NCBI RefSeq assembly: GCF_963676815.1
Contig: NZ_OY781365.1
Span: 3,754,501 to 3,818,500, forward strand
Length of the DNA: 64,000 nucleotides
Origin: an uncultured Draconibacterium sp.
GTDB lineage: Bacteria; Bacteroidota; Bacteroidia; Bacteroidales; Prolixibacteraceae
Reading direction: 5' to 3'
Within the stretch, counting starts at the first letter, position 1; each line of letters begins with the position of its first letter. Of this stretch, positions 52,368-62,571 are shown one piece after another. Both the position numbers and the translations under genes were made by a program. The notes beneath the pieces were generated by a model. That model ran no database searches, had not been told where the DNA came from, and was given only the letters and a program-made list of their open reading frames with translations.

Positions 52368-53447
52368 ATGCAGAAGAAATATATAGATATCGATGATTTT
52401 TTGAATAGTGAAAACTACAACGAGTTTATTATTCAAAAATCGGTAAAGCAGCAAAAAAGATGGGAAGCTTACTTTAAAGAATTTCCTGATACAAAATATG
52501 CTGCCGGTCAGGCTCAGAAAATTATACTCGGGCTAGGTTCAATGGAGGATCATACCTCGTTAATTGAAGTGCCGGATGTTAAACTGCATAACCAGTTTGA
52601 GGAAACCTGGAATAAATACCGTGGCGAGAAATCGAAAACTGTTATTTTAAAAACCTCCAAATTTATTTACCGGGGAGGAGTAGCTGCTGCTGCAGTTATT
52701 TTTCTAATGATCTCGTTTACGCTGGTTACAAACTATTTAAATAATTATACAAACCCTGAATATTTTTCGGTTTATGTTCCCACAGCAGAGCAAAGCCGGT
52801 TAACACTTCCCGACGGCACAAGGGTTTGGGTGAACTCAGAAACCGAAATAAAATACTCGAATCAGTTTAACACCAAAGAGCGCGATATTCTGCTTTTGGG
52901 AGAGGCTTATTTTGAGGTGGCCCATAACGAAGAGTTACCGTTTTATGTAACTGCTAATGGAGCTCGGATAAAAGTAACCGGAACAAAATTTAATGTAAAA
53001 GGATACTCAAATGACAGCAAAGTTGAAACCGTTTTGGTTGAAGGGAAAGTTGAATTGAGTAGGGTTGGTGACCGGTCGGGAAGCAGTATTGAATTATCTC
53101 CCGGCGATAAAGCAACTTTGAATTTGGAAGATAGCAGGGTGTCGATTTCGCGCGAGGATGTTATGGACGATTTAGCCTGGAAAGATGGTAGACTGGTGTT
53201 CCGGAATATTCCTTTGCAAGAGGTGTGTAAAACACTTGAGCGGCATTTTGATGCTGAAATAGTTTTGGCCGGAGACGCTGAGAATTTATACAATCATCCA
53301 TTTACGTTTACAATTGAAAATGAAACATTACCCATGATATTGGAATATTTATGTAAAGCTGCGCCGCTAATGTATGATACAAAATACATTGATGATGATG
53401 GAGAACATGGCATTGAGAAAATAGAATACATTGTAAGTGCCAGATAG
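52368..53447 (+). CDS. FecR-family anti-sigma factor
   Basis: A cytosolic ~100-residue part (for sigma binding) is followed by one transmembrane helix (GGVAAAAVIFLMISFTLVTNYL, about 103-124). A FecR periplasmic domain follows (TLPDGTRVWVNSETEIKYSNQF, LGEAYFEVAHNEELPFYV, GTKFNVKGYSNDSKVETVLVEGKVEL). The C-terminal domain (LAWKDGRLVFRNIPLQEVCKTLERHF) resembles DUF4974, which contacts the STN domain of the receptor. The order sigma-FecR-SusC is standard. Confidence 0.95.
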   Translation: MQKKYIDIDDFLNSENYNEFIIQKSVKQQKRWEAYFKEFPDTKYAAGQAQKIILGLGSMEDHTSLIEVPDVKLHNQFEETWNKYRGEKSKTVILKTSKFIYRGGVAAAAVIFLMISFTLVTNYLNNYTNPEYFSVYVPTAEQSRLTLPDGTRVWVNSETEIKYSNQFNTKERDILLLGEAYFEVAHNEELPFYVTANGARIKVTGTKFNVKGYSNDSKVETVLVEGKVELSRVGDRSGSSIELSPGDKATLNLEDSRVSISREDVMDDLAWKDGRLVFRNIPLQEVCKTLERHFDAEIVLAGDAENLYNHPFTFTIENETLPMILEYLCKAAPLMYDTKYIDDDGEHGIEKIEYIVSAR

Positions 53448-53671
53448 TAAATCAAAAAGAAATAAGCGAATATTTTATTAAACCATAAACGATGCTACTG
53501 CCGGTTTTTCGGTAATAACATCTAATAAACCATATTACGAACTAAAAGACTTGCCAATGAAATGACACCTAAAAAACGAAATGGAAAATGCTCCAACATT
53601 TTCCATCTCAGATCTGAATTTTTACGATAACAATAAGATTAAACTTGTCAAATTCAAACCATAACAAAATT

Positions 53672-56600
53672 ATGCAAAAAAATCGAGAAATGGTTGGATC
53701 GGATGTTTTGTATCCCGGTCTAACAAAATTGATTAGAATTATGAAACTAACTAGCTTTTTGATATTTTTCGCTATAGCTCAGGTTTTTGCGATCGATTCT
53801 TATTCACAGACAACCCGTTTGTCGCTTGAAATGAAAGACGCTACAGTGAAAGATGTTCTCTTCGAAATTGAGGAAAGTAGCGAATTCTACTTTCTCTATT
53901 CAAACAAACTTATAGATGTAGAACGAAAAATTAATGTAAACATCGATAATAAAAAAATTGAAGATGTACTTGATGAAGTATTTCTGGGAGAAGATGTAAA
54001 ATACTTTATTAACAATCGCCAGATTATTTTAAGTCCTGAAGATTTACAACTGAGCGATTCTGGCAATTTCTTCCAACAACCCAGAAAAATAACGGGTACT
54101 GTAAAATCTGAAACAGGAGAAACACTTCCCGGAGTAACTGTGTTTATAGAAGGTACTACAACTGGCACGGTTACCGATATGGATGGGAAATTTTCGCTGA
54201 ATGTTGAAAATAGTTCTCAGGTTTTGGTATTCTCTTTTGTAGGAATGGCAACTCAGGAAGTTGAAGTTGGGAGCCAATCCGATCTTTCAATTGTTATGCA
54301 ATCGGAAGCAATTGGAATTGAGGAGGTAATAGCCATTGGCTATGGTACCGTAAAAAAGAGCGATTTAACCGGTGCAGTTGGCGCAGTTAAAGGTTCAGTT
54401 GTGTCTGAGCGCCAAACTACTCAGGTTTCGCAAGCTTTACAAGGAGCCATGGCTGGTGTAATGGTTACACGTGATAATAGTGCTCCGGGGGCTAATTCAA
54501 CCATTCGGATCAGAGGGATTACAACAATTGGCGAGAGCAGCCCGCTGGTGATTGTTGATGGAGTACCTGTTGGAAGTATAAATGATGTAAATCCAAATGA
54601 TATTGAAAATATTTCGGTACTGAAAGATGCTGCTTCGGCATCAATTTATGGATCGAGAGCTGCTGCCGGTGTTATTTTGGTTACCACAAAACGTGCAAAA
54701 TCAGGCGAGCTGTCGTTGGATTACAATTTTGAATACGGAATTGAGACACCAACAGAAATGGCAGATTATACCGATGCAGTTCGGTATATGCAAATGGTAA
54801 ATGAGTTGCGTTGGAACGATAATGGAAATATTGAAGGTGGGGAATATCCAACCTATACGCAGGATTTGGTTGACAATTATGCTTCGCTTAATGCTGAGAA
54901 TCCTGATCAGTATCCGGATACTGACTGGTCGGCCCTGATATTAAAAGATAATGCTCCACGCCAAAGCCATTCGATTGGCATAACTGCCGGATCGAAAGCG
55001 GTAAGAACTAAAGCCATTTTATCGTACGACAAAACAGATGGATTATATATGGGCCGCAGTTACGAAAGGTTAACAGCGCGCTTTAACAACGATGTTAAAA
55101 TCAATGACTTTCTATCGGCTTCTATCGACTTTTATGCAAAGAGGTCTATTTCTGATAACCCAAGCAGAGATCCGATGTATAGTATGCGTATAGCAGCACC
55201 GGTGTATGCAGCTGTTTGGTCTAATGGGCTAATTGCCGAAGGAAAAGCAGGAGGTAATATTTACGGAGAAATAAAAGAGGGAGGTTATAAAACAAATTGG
55301 TATAACCAGGTTGGTGGTAAAATTGCTTTAGACTTTACTCCTATTGACGGACTAAAACTTTCAGCCGTTATCTCTCCACGGTTCAACTACAACAAAGGGA
55401 AAGATTTTCAGAAAAAAGTAGAATATACTAACTACGATGATCCCAATACTTTTGTTGGAACACTGGCTTATTCTACATCAACAAGCATAAATGAATCGCG
55501 CGATGATAGTTATCAGATAACCAAGCAGTTTATTGCAAATTATACAAAGTCTCTGAACGCGCATAACCTGAATCTGATGGCCGGATATGAGGATTATACC
55601 GCATTTTATGAAGAGTTGGGAGCATCAAGCGATCAGTTGGAGCTTTCATCATTCCCTTACCTTGATTTGGGAAATGAGAACTATTTAAACAATGAAGGGA
55701 ATGCCTACGAGAATGCTTATCGTTCATATTTCGGTCGGGTAATGTATAACTACAATAATCGGTATTTCGTGCAGGGAAATATTCGTTACGATGGTTCGTC
55801 TCGTTTTGCCAGAGATTATCGTTGGGGAGCTTTCCCATCCTTCTCGGCAGGTTGGGTGATTTCCGAGGAATCATTTATGCAGGATATTTCCGCACTTTCT
55901 TTTTTAAAACTACGTGCATCGTGGGGTACTCTGGGTAACGAGCGTATAGGTAACTATCCTTATCAATCAACCATTGCATACGGAAGTGCATTGTTCTATC
56001 AGGGCATGAATGTAGTATCTTCTCAAACAGCTGCTCAGCGCTATTATGCAATAGAGGATATTTCGTGGGAAACAACTGAATCGATCGATTTTGGTTTCGA
56101 TGCGGTTTTCTTCGATAACCGCTTTCATGTAACGGCCGATTATTATAAGAAGAAAACAAAAGACATGTTACTCGACCTGGAAATTCCGGATTACATCGGA
56201 TTTGATAATCCTGAACAAAATACCGGAGAAATGAATACTACAGGTTGGGAATTGGAGCTAAGTTGGAACGATCGTATCGGTGATTTTTCCTATTCGGTAT
56301 CAGCTAATTTATCCGATTTTACATCAGAAATGGGTGACCTTGGGGGGATTCAATTCCTTGGTAGCCAGGTAAAATTTAAGGGTAGTGAATTCAATGAATG
56401 GTATGGATACGTATCAGACGGGTTGTTCCAAACTCAGGAAGAGGTTGATAATTCAGCCGTTCTGAATTCGGTTGTAGCACCTGGCGATATCAAATACAAA
56501 GATATCAGTGGACCGGATGGAGTACCGGATGGTATTATTTCTTCAGATTACGACCGCGTGTTGCTTGGAGGTTCATTGCCTCGCTACATGTACGGAGGTA

Positions 56601-57064
56601 ACATTCGTTTGGGGTACAAAAACTTCGATTTCTCAATGGTATTTCAGGGCGTAGGTAAACAAAACGTACGAATGAATAATATGATGGTGCAGCCATTACT
56701 CGACAACTGGGGCAATATGCAGAAAGAAATCGATGGAAACTACTGGAGTGTGTACAATACTGAAGCAGAAAATTTGAGCGTAAAATACCCCCGTTTAACC
56801 TACAATAATAGGAGCAATGACTATGCAATGTCGGATTACTGGTTGTTTAACGGAAGATATTTACGCTTAAAAAATGTGACATTGGGATACAACATCCCCC
56901 GGTCGATTTGCGAGAAGGTAAATATTAATAATATCCGTGTTTACGGAAGTGTTTCTGATATCCTGTCAATCAATAAATATCCAAAAGGTTGGGACCCAGA
57001 GGTGTCGGGAAGTGGATACCCAATTACTGCTTCTTATATTTTTGGTGTTTCTGTTAAATTTTAA
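53672..57064 (+). CDS. SusC/RagA-type TonB-dependent receptor with N-terminal STN domain
   Basis: The outer-membrane porin imports glycans with SusD. The likely start is ATG 53672 (a TTG at 53645 is also in frame). A signal segment (LTSFLIFFAIAQVFAIDSYSQ) is followed by the STN signalling domain (RLSLEMKDATVKDVLFEIEESS). The carboxypeptidase-like domain follows (ITGTVKSETGETLPGVTVFIEGT), then the plug with ALQGAMAGVMVTRDNSAPGANSTIRIRG and SIYGSRAAAGVILVTTK, and the 22-strand barrel. The C-terminus SYIFGVSVKF ends in aromatic Phe. The STN domain fits regulation through FecR/ECF just upstream. Confidence 0.95.
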   Translation: MQKNREMVGSDVLYPGLTKLIRIMKLTSFLIFFAIAQVFAIDSYSQTTRLSLEMKDATVKDVLFEIEESSEFYFLYSNKLIDVERKINVNIDNKKIEDVLDEVFLGEDVKYFINNRQIILSPEDLQLSDSGNFFQQPRKITGTVKSETGETLPGVTVFIEGTTTGTVTDMDGKFSLNVENSSQVLVFSFVGMATQEVEVGSQSDLSIVMQSEAIGIEEVIAIGYGTVKKSDLTGAVGAVKGSVVSERQTTQVSQALQGAMAGVMVTRDNSAPGANSTIRIRGITTIGESSPLVIVDGVPVGSINDVNPNDIENISVLKDAASASIYGSRAAAGVILVTTKRAKSGELSLDYNFEYGIETPTEMADYTDAVRYMQMVNELRWNDNGNIEGGEYPTYTQDLVDNYASLNAENPDQYPDTDWSALILKDNAPRQSHSIGITAGSKAVRTKAILSYDKTDGLYMGRSYERLTARFNNDVKINDFLSASIDFYAKRSISDNPSRDPMYSMRIAAPVYAAVWSNGLIAEGKAGGNIYGEIKEGGYKTNWYNQVGGKIALDFTPIDGLKLSAVISPRFNYNKGKDFQKKVEYTNYDDPNTFVGTLAYSTSTSINESRDDSYQITKQFIANYTKSLNAHNLNLMAGYEDYTAFYEELGASSDQLELSSFPYLDLGNENYLNNEGNAYENAYRSYFGRVMYNYNNRYFVQGNIRYDGSSRFARDYRWGAFPSFSAGWVISEESFMQDISALSFLKLRASWGTLGNERIGNYPYQSTIAYGSALFYQGMNVVSSQTAAQRYYAIEDISWETTESIDFGFDAVFFDNRFHVTADYYKKKTKDMLLDLEIPDYIGFDNPEQNTGEMNTTGWELELSWNDRIGDFSYSVSANLSDFTSEMGDLGGIQFLGSQVKFKGSEFNEWYGYVSDGLFQTQEEVDNSAVLNSVVAPGDIKYKDISGPDGVPDGIISSDYDRVLLGGSLPRYMYGGNIRLGYKNFDFSMVFQGVGKQNVRMNNMMVQPLLDNWGNMQKEIDGNYWSVYNTEAENLSVKYPRLTYNNRSNDYAMSDYWLFNGRYLRLKNVTLGYNIPRSICEKVNINNIRVYGSVSDILSINKYPKGWDPEVSGSGYPITASYIFGVSVKF

Positions 57065-57076
57065 ATGCTAGCAATT

Positions 57077-58765
57077 ATGAAAATTAAAGTAATATATACA
57101 CTATTAATACTTCTGGTATTTACAGCTTGTGCAGACCTGGATTTAAATCCGCTGGCTGAAGGTTCAAGCGAAAACTGGTATTCAAATGAGACTGAGATAG
57201 AAATGGCTATCAACGATCTGTACCGGGAGGTGTTCTGGAAAGCAGATAATGATTTATGGACCGACGATATGCTAAATCGTGATGAAACTACCGCCATTAC
57301 CGGAGGAACGTTGAGTGGAGAAGATGGTACGGTTTCAGAATGGTGGGCGCATCTTTATAAGGTAATAACACGGGCCAATACGCTGTTAAAAAATCTGGAT
57401 GAAATTACAGATGAAGTTTCGGCTGATAACCTGAACAAGTATAAAGCTAATGCACGATTTAACAGAGCATCGCATTATTCAATTCTTATTACCCACTGGG
57501 GCGACGTAATTTTTTCAACAGAAGTAATTGGACTGGATGAATCGTTTACCAAGTCGAGAACAGATAAAGAAGTTATACTTCAGCAGATTTATGAAGATTA
57601 TGACTTTGCTGCTAAGTACTTACCTGTAAGCTACGGTAGTTCCGAAAATCAACAGGCCACAAAAGGTGCAGCTTTAGCAATGAAAGCCAGAATTGCCCTG
57701 TATATGGGAGATTTTGATATTGCACGCGATGCCGCCAAAGCATGTATCGATTTGGGCCAGTATGTATTGGCAGACGATTATGGTAAAATGTTTTTAAGTT
57801 CAACAAAAAATTCGGAAGAATCTATTTTTGTAATTCCTCGCTCAGTGGAATTGGATGTTGCACCAACCTACTGTAAAGGTTTCGCTACACGTAACTCCGG
57901 AGGTTATGCAAGATACTCTCCTTCATATGAGTTATTCTCTTCATATCTTTGTACTGATGGTTTACCAATTGATGAATCACCACTTTACGATCCCCATAAT
58001 CCGTTTAAAAACCGTGATCCCCGATGTGTTGAGACTGTTGTAGAATTTCAAACAAGGCACCTGGGATTTATGTATCAGCCACATCCCGACTCTTTAACGT
58101 GTTATAATTTTGGTTCAGGAACTTATGTGAAAAATAACGATTCGCGAAGCAATAACCAGTATGCTGCGTTTAACGGATTGGTCATTAAAAAAGGAGTTGA
58201 TGAAGATTATACCGATGATTGGAAAACCGACCCGGATAGAATTGTAATGCGTTATGCAGATGTATTATTAATGTACGCCGAAGCAAAAATTGAGTTAAAC
58301 GATATTGATGAATCGGTATTGAATGCAATTAACCAGGTGCGTGCACGTGCTTATAAAACGGATGTTGAAGATGTGGCTTCTTATCCTGCGGTAACAGCAA
58401 CCGATCAGGCTGAATTGCGCACAATAGTTCGTAATGAACGCCGTGTAGAGCTTGCTTTTGAGGGGCTTCGTTACATGGATATTTTACGATGGAAATTAGC
58501 AGACAAAGTTTTAAACTTACCTATTTATGGTGTGCTGGATCCGGAAGAGGCAAGAGAAAAATTGGTTAATACGGGGTTGTGGTTTTTTGCCGATACTCCT
58601 GAAATTGATGAAGATGGTATTGCCGATTTTGCCCCAATGTATAACAACGGATATGTGAAACTTCTGGCATTGCGTGTATTCGATCCCGAAAAAAATTACT
58701 TATGGCCAATACCTTCAAAAGAGATTCTGATTAACGAAAATCTTGTTCAAAATGAAGGCTATTAA
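57077..58765 (+). CDS. SusD/RagB-type glycan-binding lipoprotein
   Basis: The lipobox VFTAC (start chosen at ATG 57077; ATG 57065 is in frame) anchors it on the cell surface as the lid of SusC. The SusD N-terminal part (DLDLNPLAEGSSENWYSNETEIEMAINDLYR), TPR-like helices, and the C-terminal VRNERRVELAFEGLRYMDILRWKLADKVL are family hallmarks. It starts 13 bases after SusC and ends before a strong terminator. Ligand unknown; nearby enzymes suggest alpha-galactosides that carry ester groups. Confidence 0.95.
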   Translation: MKIKVIYTLLILLVFTACADLDLNPLAEGSSENWYSNETEIEMAINDLYREVFWKADNDLWTDDMLNRDETTAITGGTLSGEDGTVSEWWAHLYKVITRANTLLKNLDEITDEVSADNLNKYKANARFNRASHYSILITHWGDVIFSTEVIGLDESFTKSRTDKEVILQQIYEDYDFAAKYLPVSYGSSENQQATKGAALAMKARIALYMGDFDIARDAAKACIDLGQYVLADDYGKMFLSSTKNSEESIFVIPRSVELDVAPTYCKGFATRNSGGYARYSPSYELFSSYLCTDGLPIDESPLYDPHNPFKNRDPRCVETVVEFQTRHLGFMYQPHPDSLTCYNFGSGTYVKNNDSRSNNQYAAFNGLVIKKGVDEDYTDDWKTDPDRIVMRYADVLLMYAEAKIELNDIDESVLNAINQVRARAYKTDVEDVASYPAVTATDQAELRTIVRNERRVELAFEGLRYMDILRWKLADKVLNLPIYGVLDPEEAREKLVNTGLWFFADTPEIDEDGIADFAPMYNNGYVKLLALRVFDPEKNYLWPIPSKEILINENLVQNEGY

Positions 58766-58786
58766 TAGTTTAGTTTAGTTAGAAAG

Positions 58787-58815
58787 AAGCCTGCCTGTAT
58801 TGGCAGGCTTTTTTT
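58787..58815 (+). terminator. Terminator after SusD
   Basis: AAGCCTGCC and GGCAGGCTT form a perfect 9-bp stem around a 6-base loop, followed by TTTTT. It separates the SusCD unit from the enzyme genes. Confidence 0.9.
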
Positions 58816-58953
58816 AATACCAATGGATTTGATTTTTCAGTGACTTTGTTTTAACTAACTTAGTGTAATTCCTAATAGAGCGATTGTAATAATAATTTAT
58901 CTCTGATTTCTACAGAATGAAGAGGAAATTAAAACCAACTTTAACCATTTACA

Positions 58954-60999
58954 ATGATAATTTCATTTACAAACCGTAAAACAACTTTTAGTGTTGTATT
59001 GATTTGCCTGTTGTCAATAAGTAGTTTCAGTATCGGTAACGCACAAACAAAAGCATACCTGAAAAACGACACATTAACACTATCAAATTCGTTAATAAAA
59101 CGACAATTTCTTTGGAATAATGGAGAGTTAATAGCAACAGGTTTAATTGAGCGGCAAAGTGGTAAAGATCTACTAAAACCTGCAAAACAGCCGTCTTTTC
59201 GTATTGCTGAAAAGTTTTCGGTAAAGGAATCATTATTTAAAACGGAGCAGGTTGTAGCAAGTAATTTGCATTATGAACATTTAAAAGCAGAAGTTTTACT
59301 CGACTATGGAACTTTTAAGCTGAAGCGTGTATTCAGGATTTACGAGAGTGTGCCGGCAATTTCGTGCGAAAACTACCTGTGGATCGCTGAAGATTCGAAC
59401 CTTGCAAAAGCTCAGGAATTTCTGCAACTGCCTGTTCAACTTGAGAATATTAATTCAGTAACTAAGTATCCACATTTAAAAGCAGTGGAGTTTTTTGACA
59501 GAACCGACCACAACAATAATTTGGTGAAAGTGCAGAAAGCTGTGGCTTTCACAAATGAGCTGGAATTAAAGGGAAATTTATTACAGGTATTTTCTGCAGA
59601 AGCTGGGCAACCGGGTATTTTTATTCTAAAGGAGGCGCCTTGTTCATTTGTGCAATTAAGTTATCCCGGTTATGATTTTAAGTCGGCCCGAAATTCGATA
59701 AGTGTTGTCGGTGCTGGTATTTCAAACCAAGAGCTAATTAAAGGCGAATGGGTAAAATTATATGGAACTGTGGTTGGAGTTTATGATGGAACAGAACTTG
59801 ATTTTACGCGAGTATTGCATTCGTATCAAAAATCAATACGTCGAACGTTTGCCGAGCGTGATGAGATGATCATGATGAACACTTGGGGCGATAGGAACAA
59901 GGATGCAAGTATCAGCGAAGCGTTTTTAAAAGCTGAGCTGGATGCCTGCGAAAAACTGGGTGTTTCACATTTTCAGGTTGACGATGGCTGGCAACAGGGA
60001 TTGTCGCAAAACTCTGCGCAGTCGGCCGGCGATAAATGGGATCTATGGTCGGAAGACGACTGGAAACCACATGGCGAACGTTTGCCAAACGGCTTTAAAC
60101 CCATTGTAGAATATGCCCGAAAAAAGGATATTCAATTGGGGCTTTGGTTTCACCCCAGTAATTATAACAGCTACGAAAACTGGGAAACCGATGCTGAAAT
60201 TATCCTCAACCTTTATAAAACTTTCGATATCCGATATTTTAAAATCGATGGAATTATGATACCCGGTAAGCTTGCAGATCATCGTTTGCAGGAGCTTTTT
60301 GATAAAGTTTCGACTGAATCTGGCGGGAATATTGTTATTAACCTCGATGCCACAGCCGGTAACAGAACCGGGTATAATTACATGAATTCTTATGGCAATA
60401 TTTTCCTCGAAAACCGCTATACCGATTGGGGGAATTATTACCCGCACTGGACACTTCGAAATTTGTGGCAATTATCGGCTTACGTTCCCACCAAAAATTT
60501 CCAGATTGAGTTTTTGAATAAGTGGCGAAATAAAGCTGTTTACGGCGACAACGATGCTTTAGCACCGTATTTCATTCCATTTGAATACCAGTTTGCAGTA
60601 ACAATTATGGCTCAGCCACTGGCCTGGTTTGAAGGCACCGGTTTGCCGGAAGAAGCCATGAAAATTGGAGATGTGATAAAAAAATACCGAAGCATTCAGG
60701 CCGATATTCATTCAGGAGATATTTTTCCAATTGGAGACGAACCCAGTGGTTATGGCTGGACCGGATTTCAATCGGTTAAAGACGCCGAAAGTGGTTATAT
60801 ACTTGTCTTTCGCGAGAAAAATATGGAAGCTTCGCGATTCATAAAAACACTGTTTCCGGTGAATAAAAACATTGTTTTAACCCCTGTTTTGGGCGAGGGA
60901 AAACGGTTTGAAGCCGTCACGAATTCGAATCATGAAGTTGAGTTTGAGTTGCCTAATGAGTTTTCGTACAGTTTGTATAAATATAAAGTTGAAGATTAA
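58954..60999 (+). CDS. Secreted GH36-like alpha-galactosidase (clan GH-D)
   Basis: The signal peptide ends near residue 30 (NAQT). An N-terminal beta-sandwich (about 35-290) precedes a TIM barrel with MNTWGDRNKDASISEAFLKAELDACEKLGVSHFQVDDGWQQG, as in GH36/GH27. RYFKIDGI has the likely nucleophile Asp, and FLENRYTDWGNYYPH the candidate acid/base Asp. A C-terminal beta-domain is present. At 681 residues it is within GH36 range. It is the first enzyme of the PUL. It could also be a neighbouring clan-D family, because several motifs differ from classical GH36 enzymes. Confidence 0.8.
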   Translation: MIISFTNRKTTFSVVLICLLSISSFSIGNAQTKAYLKNDTLTLSNSLIKRQFLWNNGELIATGLIERQSGKDLLKPAKQPSFRIAEKFSVKESLFKTEQVVASNLHYEHLKAEVLLDYGTFKLKRVFRIYESVPAISCENYLWIAEDSNLAKAQEFLQLPVQLENINSVTKYPHLKAVEFFDRTDHNNNLVKVQKAVAFTNELELKGNLLQVFSAEAGQPGIFILKEAPCSFVQLSYPGYDFKSARNSISVVGAGISNQELIKGEWVKLYGTVVGVYDGTELDFTRVLHSYQKSIRRTFAERDEMIMMNTWGDRNKDASISEAFLKAELDACEKLGVSHFQVDDGWQQGLSQNSAQSAGDKWDLWSEDDWKPHGERLPNGFKPIVEYARKKDIQLGLWFHPSNYNSYENWETDAEIILNLYKTFDIRYFKIDGIMIPGKLADHRLQELFDKVSTESGGNIVINLDATAGNRTGYNYMNSYGNIFLENRYTDWGNYYPHWTLRNLWQLSAYVPTKNFQIEFLNKWRNKAVYGDNDALAPYFIPFEYQFAVTIMAQPLAWFEGTGLPEEAMKIGDVIKKYRSIQADIHSGDIFPIGDEPSGYGWTGFQSVKDAESGYILVFREKNMEASRFIKTLFPVNKNIVLTPVLGEGKRFEAVTNSNHEVEFELPNEFSYSLYKYKVED

Positions 61000-61018
61000 A
61001 ATCCCTCAGTTTGTTAGT

Positions 61019-62509
61019 ATGAAGAAAAAAGTATCATTATATGCTTCCTGTTTTTTAATTGTTGTTGTAATCTTCGGATTATTTGCATGTAATGTAAATA
61101 AACAAAAGGAACAGGAACTGAATCAAGCCAAACGAATAACTCTGCTCGGTTTGGGCGATTCAATTACCGAAGGAGGTAAAACATTTCATTCGTATTTATT
61201 CCCGTTGTGGGAGCGTTTATTTACCGCTGGCTATCCGATAGATTTTATTGGGCCGCGAAGTAGCAAATGTCGTATCGGACAGATTAATCATTGCGGATTT
61301 AGTGGGAAAAACGCTGAGTTTTTGGAAACCCAAATCGACAGTATCTACCGCTTATATCCGGCAGATGTGGTTTTGCTTCATTCGGGACACAACCATTTTA
61401 ACACCGAAAATCCGGTTAATGGAATTATCAATGCTCAAAAATCAATAATTGAGAAAATCCTGACAATCAATCCTGAGGCAAAAGTTATGGTCGCAAAAGT
61501 TATTGAAAGTGGGAAACTGCCTAAATATTCTTACATCCCGGAGTTAAATAAGCAGATTGAAGAGATGGTTCAGAGTTTGAATCTGCCCAATGTGATTCTG
61601 GTAGATCAGTCGAAAAACTTCAATTGGGAAAAGCACAGTATCAGCGACAAAGTTCACCCTAATCCGGAAGGCGCAGAAGTTATGGCTGATGTTTGGTTTA
61701 AGGCTTTAACAAAAGTATTACCAAAACCTGAGATTTCTTTTTACCCGGAAATTAATAGGTATAAAACAACAAAACAAGGGAATTTAGACCTGCATATTTT
61801 TAAGCCCGAAAATTTCTCTGAAAAGGAAAAACATCCGGCAATTGTATACTTTTTTGCCGGCGGCTGGAACCTGGGAACACCGCTGCAGTTTTACCGCGAA
61901 TGCGCTTATTACGCATCAAAAGGATTTGTTGCAATTTCTGCCGATTATCGTATTAATTACCTTAATCACACTTCACCATTCGAAAGTGTGGAAGATGCCA
62001 AAGATGCGATTAGATGGATTCGTGAACATGCTGATGAATTAGTAATCGATCCTCAGCGAATTGTGGCTGCCGGGGCTTCCGCGGGAGGACAGTTGGCCGC
62101 AGCCACCGGAACGCTAAAAGAGCAGGGAAGAATGGATTATAAACCCAATTTGTTGCTGTTGTATTACCCGGTAATCGATAACAGCGAGAACGGTTACGGC
62201 CCCGACACGATTAAAAGTAACTATCAGAAAATATCACCTCTGCATAATATTGATGCAAATACACCTCCTGCCCTTTTTATTCTGGGAACTGAAGACCCGT
62301 ACATTCCGGTAGAAACTGCCAGGACATTTCAGGCACGTATGGAAGAAAACGGAGTGGAGTGCGAACTACATTTGATTGAAGGAGCCGGGCACCCGATTTT
62401 TTATTATTCGAAGCCTTTAATGCCTGAATTTTATGCCTTTAGAAAGTTTACAGATGAATATCTTTTGAAGTACGGTTATCTGACTAAAAATTCTATTGGG
62501 AAAGAATAA
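61019..62509 (+). CDS. SGNH hydrolase-alpha/beta hydrolase fusion lipoprotein (putative two-domain esterase)
   Basis: The start is ATG 61019 (lipoprotein signal, FGLFAC); the longer frame from 60908 overlaps the previous gene and is unlikely. Domain 1 is SGNH/GDSL: LGDSITEGG (block I Ser), GHNHF (block III) and DKVHPNPEG (block V Asp-His). Domain 2 is an alpha/beta hydrolase: YFFAGGWNLG (oxyanion region), GASAGGQLAAA (nucleophile Ser), LGTEDPYIPV (Asp) and GAGHPIFYY (His). Both triads look complete. Two esterases in one chain would remove acyl groups from the glycan that SusCD imports. Confidence 0.85.
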   Translation: MKKKVSLYASCFLIVVVIFGLFACNVNKQKEQELNQAKRITLLGLGDSITEGGKTFHSYLFPLWERLFTAGYPIDFIGPRSSKCRIGQINHCGFSGKNAEFLETQIDSIYRLYPADVVLLHSGHNHFNTENPVNGIINAQKSIIEKILTINPEAKVMVAKVIESGKLPKYSYIPELNKQIEEMVQSLNLPNVILVDQSKNFNWEKHSISDKVHPNPEGAEVMADVWFKALTKVLPKPEISFYPEINRYKTTKQGNLDLHIFKPENFSEKEKHPAIVYFFAGGWNLGTPLQFYRECAYYASKGFVAISADYRINYLNHTSPFESVEDAKDAIRWIREHADELVIDPQRIVAAGASAGGQLAAATGTLKEQGRMDYKPNLLLLYYPVIDNSENGYGPDTIKSNYQKISPLHNIDANTPPALFILGTEDPYIPVETARTFQARMEENGVECELHLIEGAGHPIFYYSKPLMPEFYAFRKFTDEYLLKYGYLTKNSIGKE

Positions 62510-62571
62510 TGGCTGGTACAAAAAGGGAAAATACGCATTATAAAAGTAAATAACTGAAAAACGGAATATAC

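Noticed and set aside
55530..56159. Minus-strand frames inside the SusC gene
   Set aside because: Shadows of the receptor coding sequence; no motifs.
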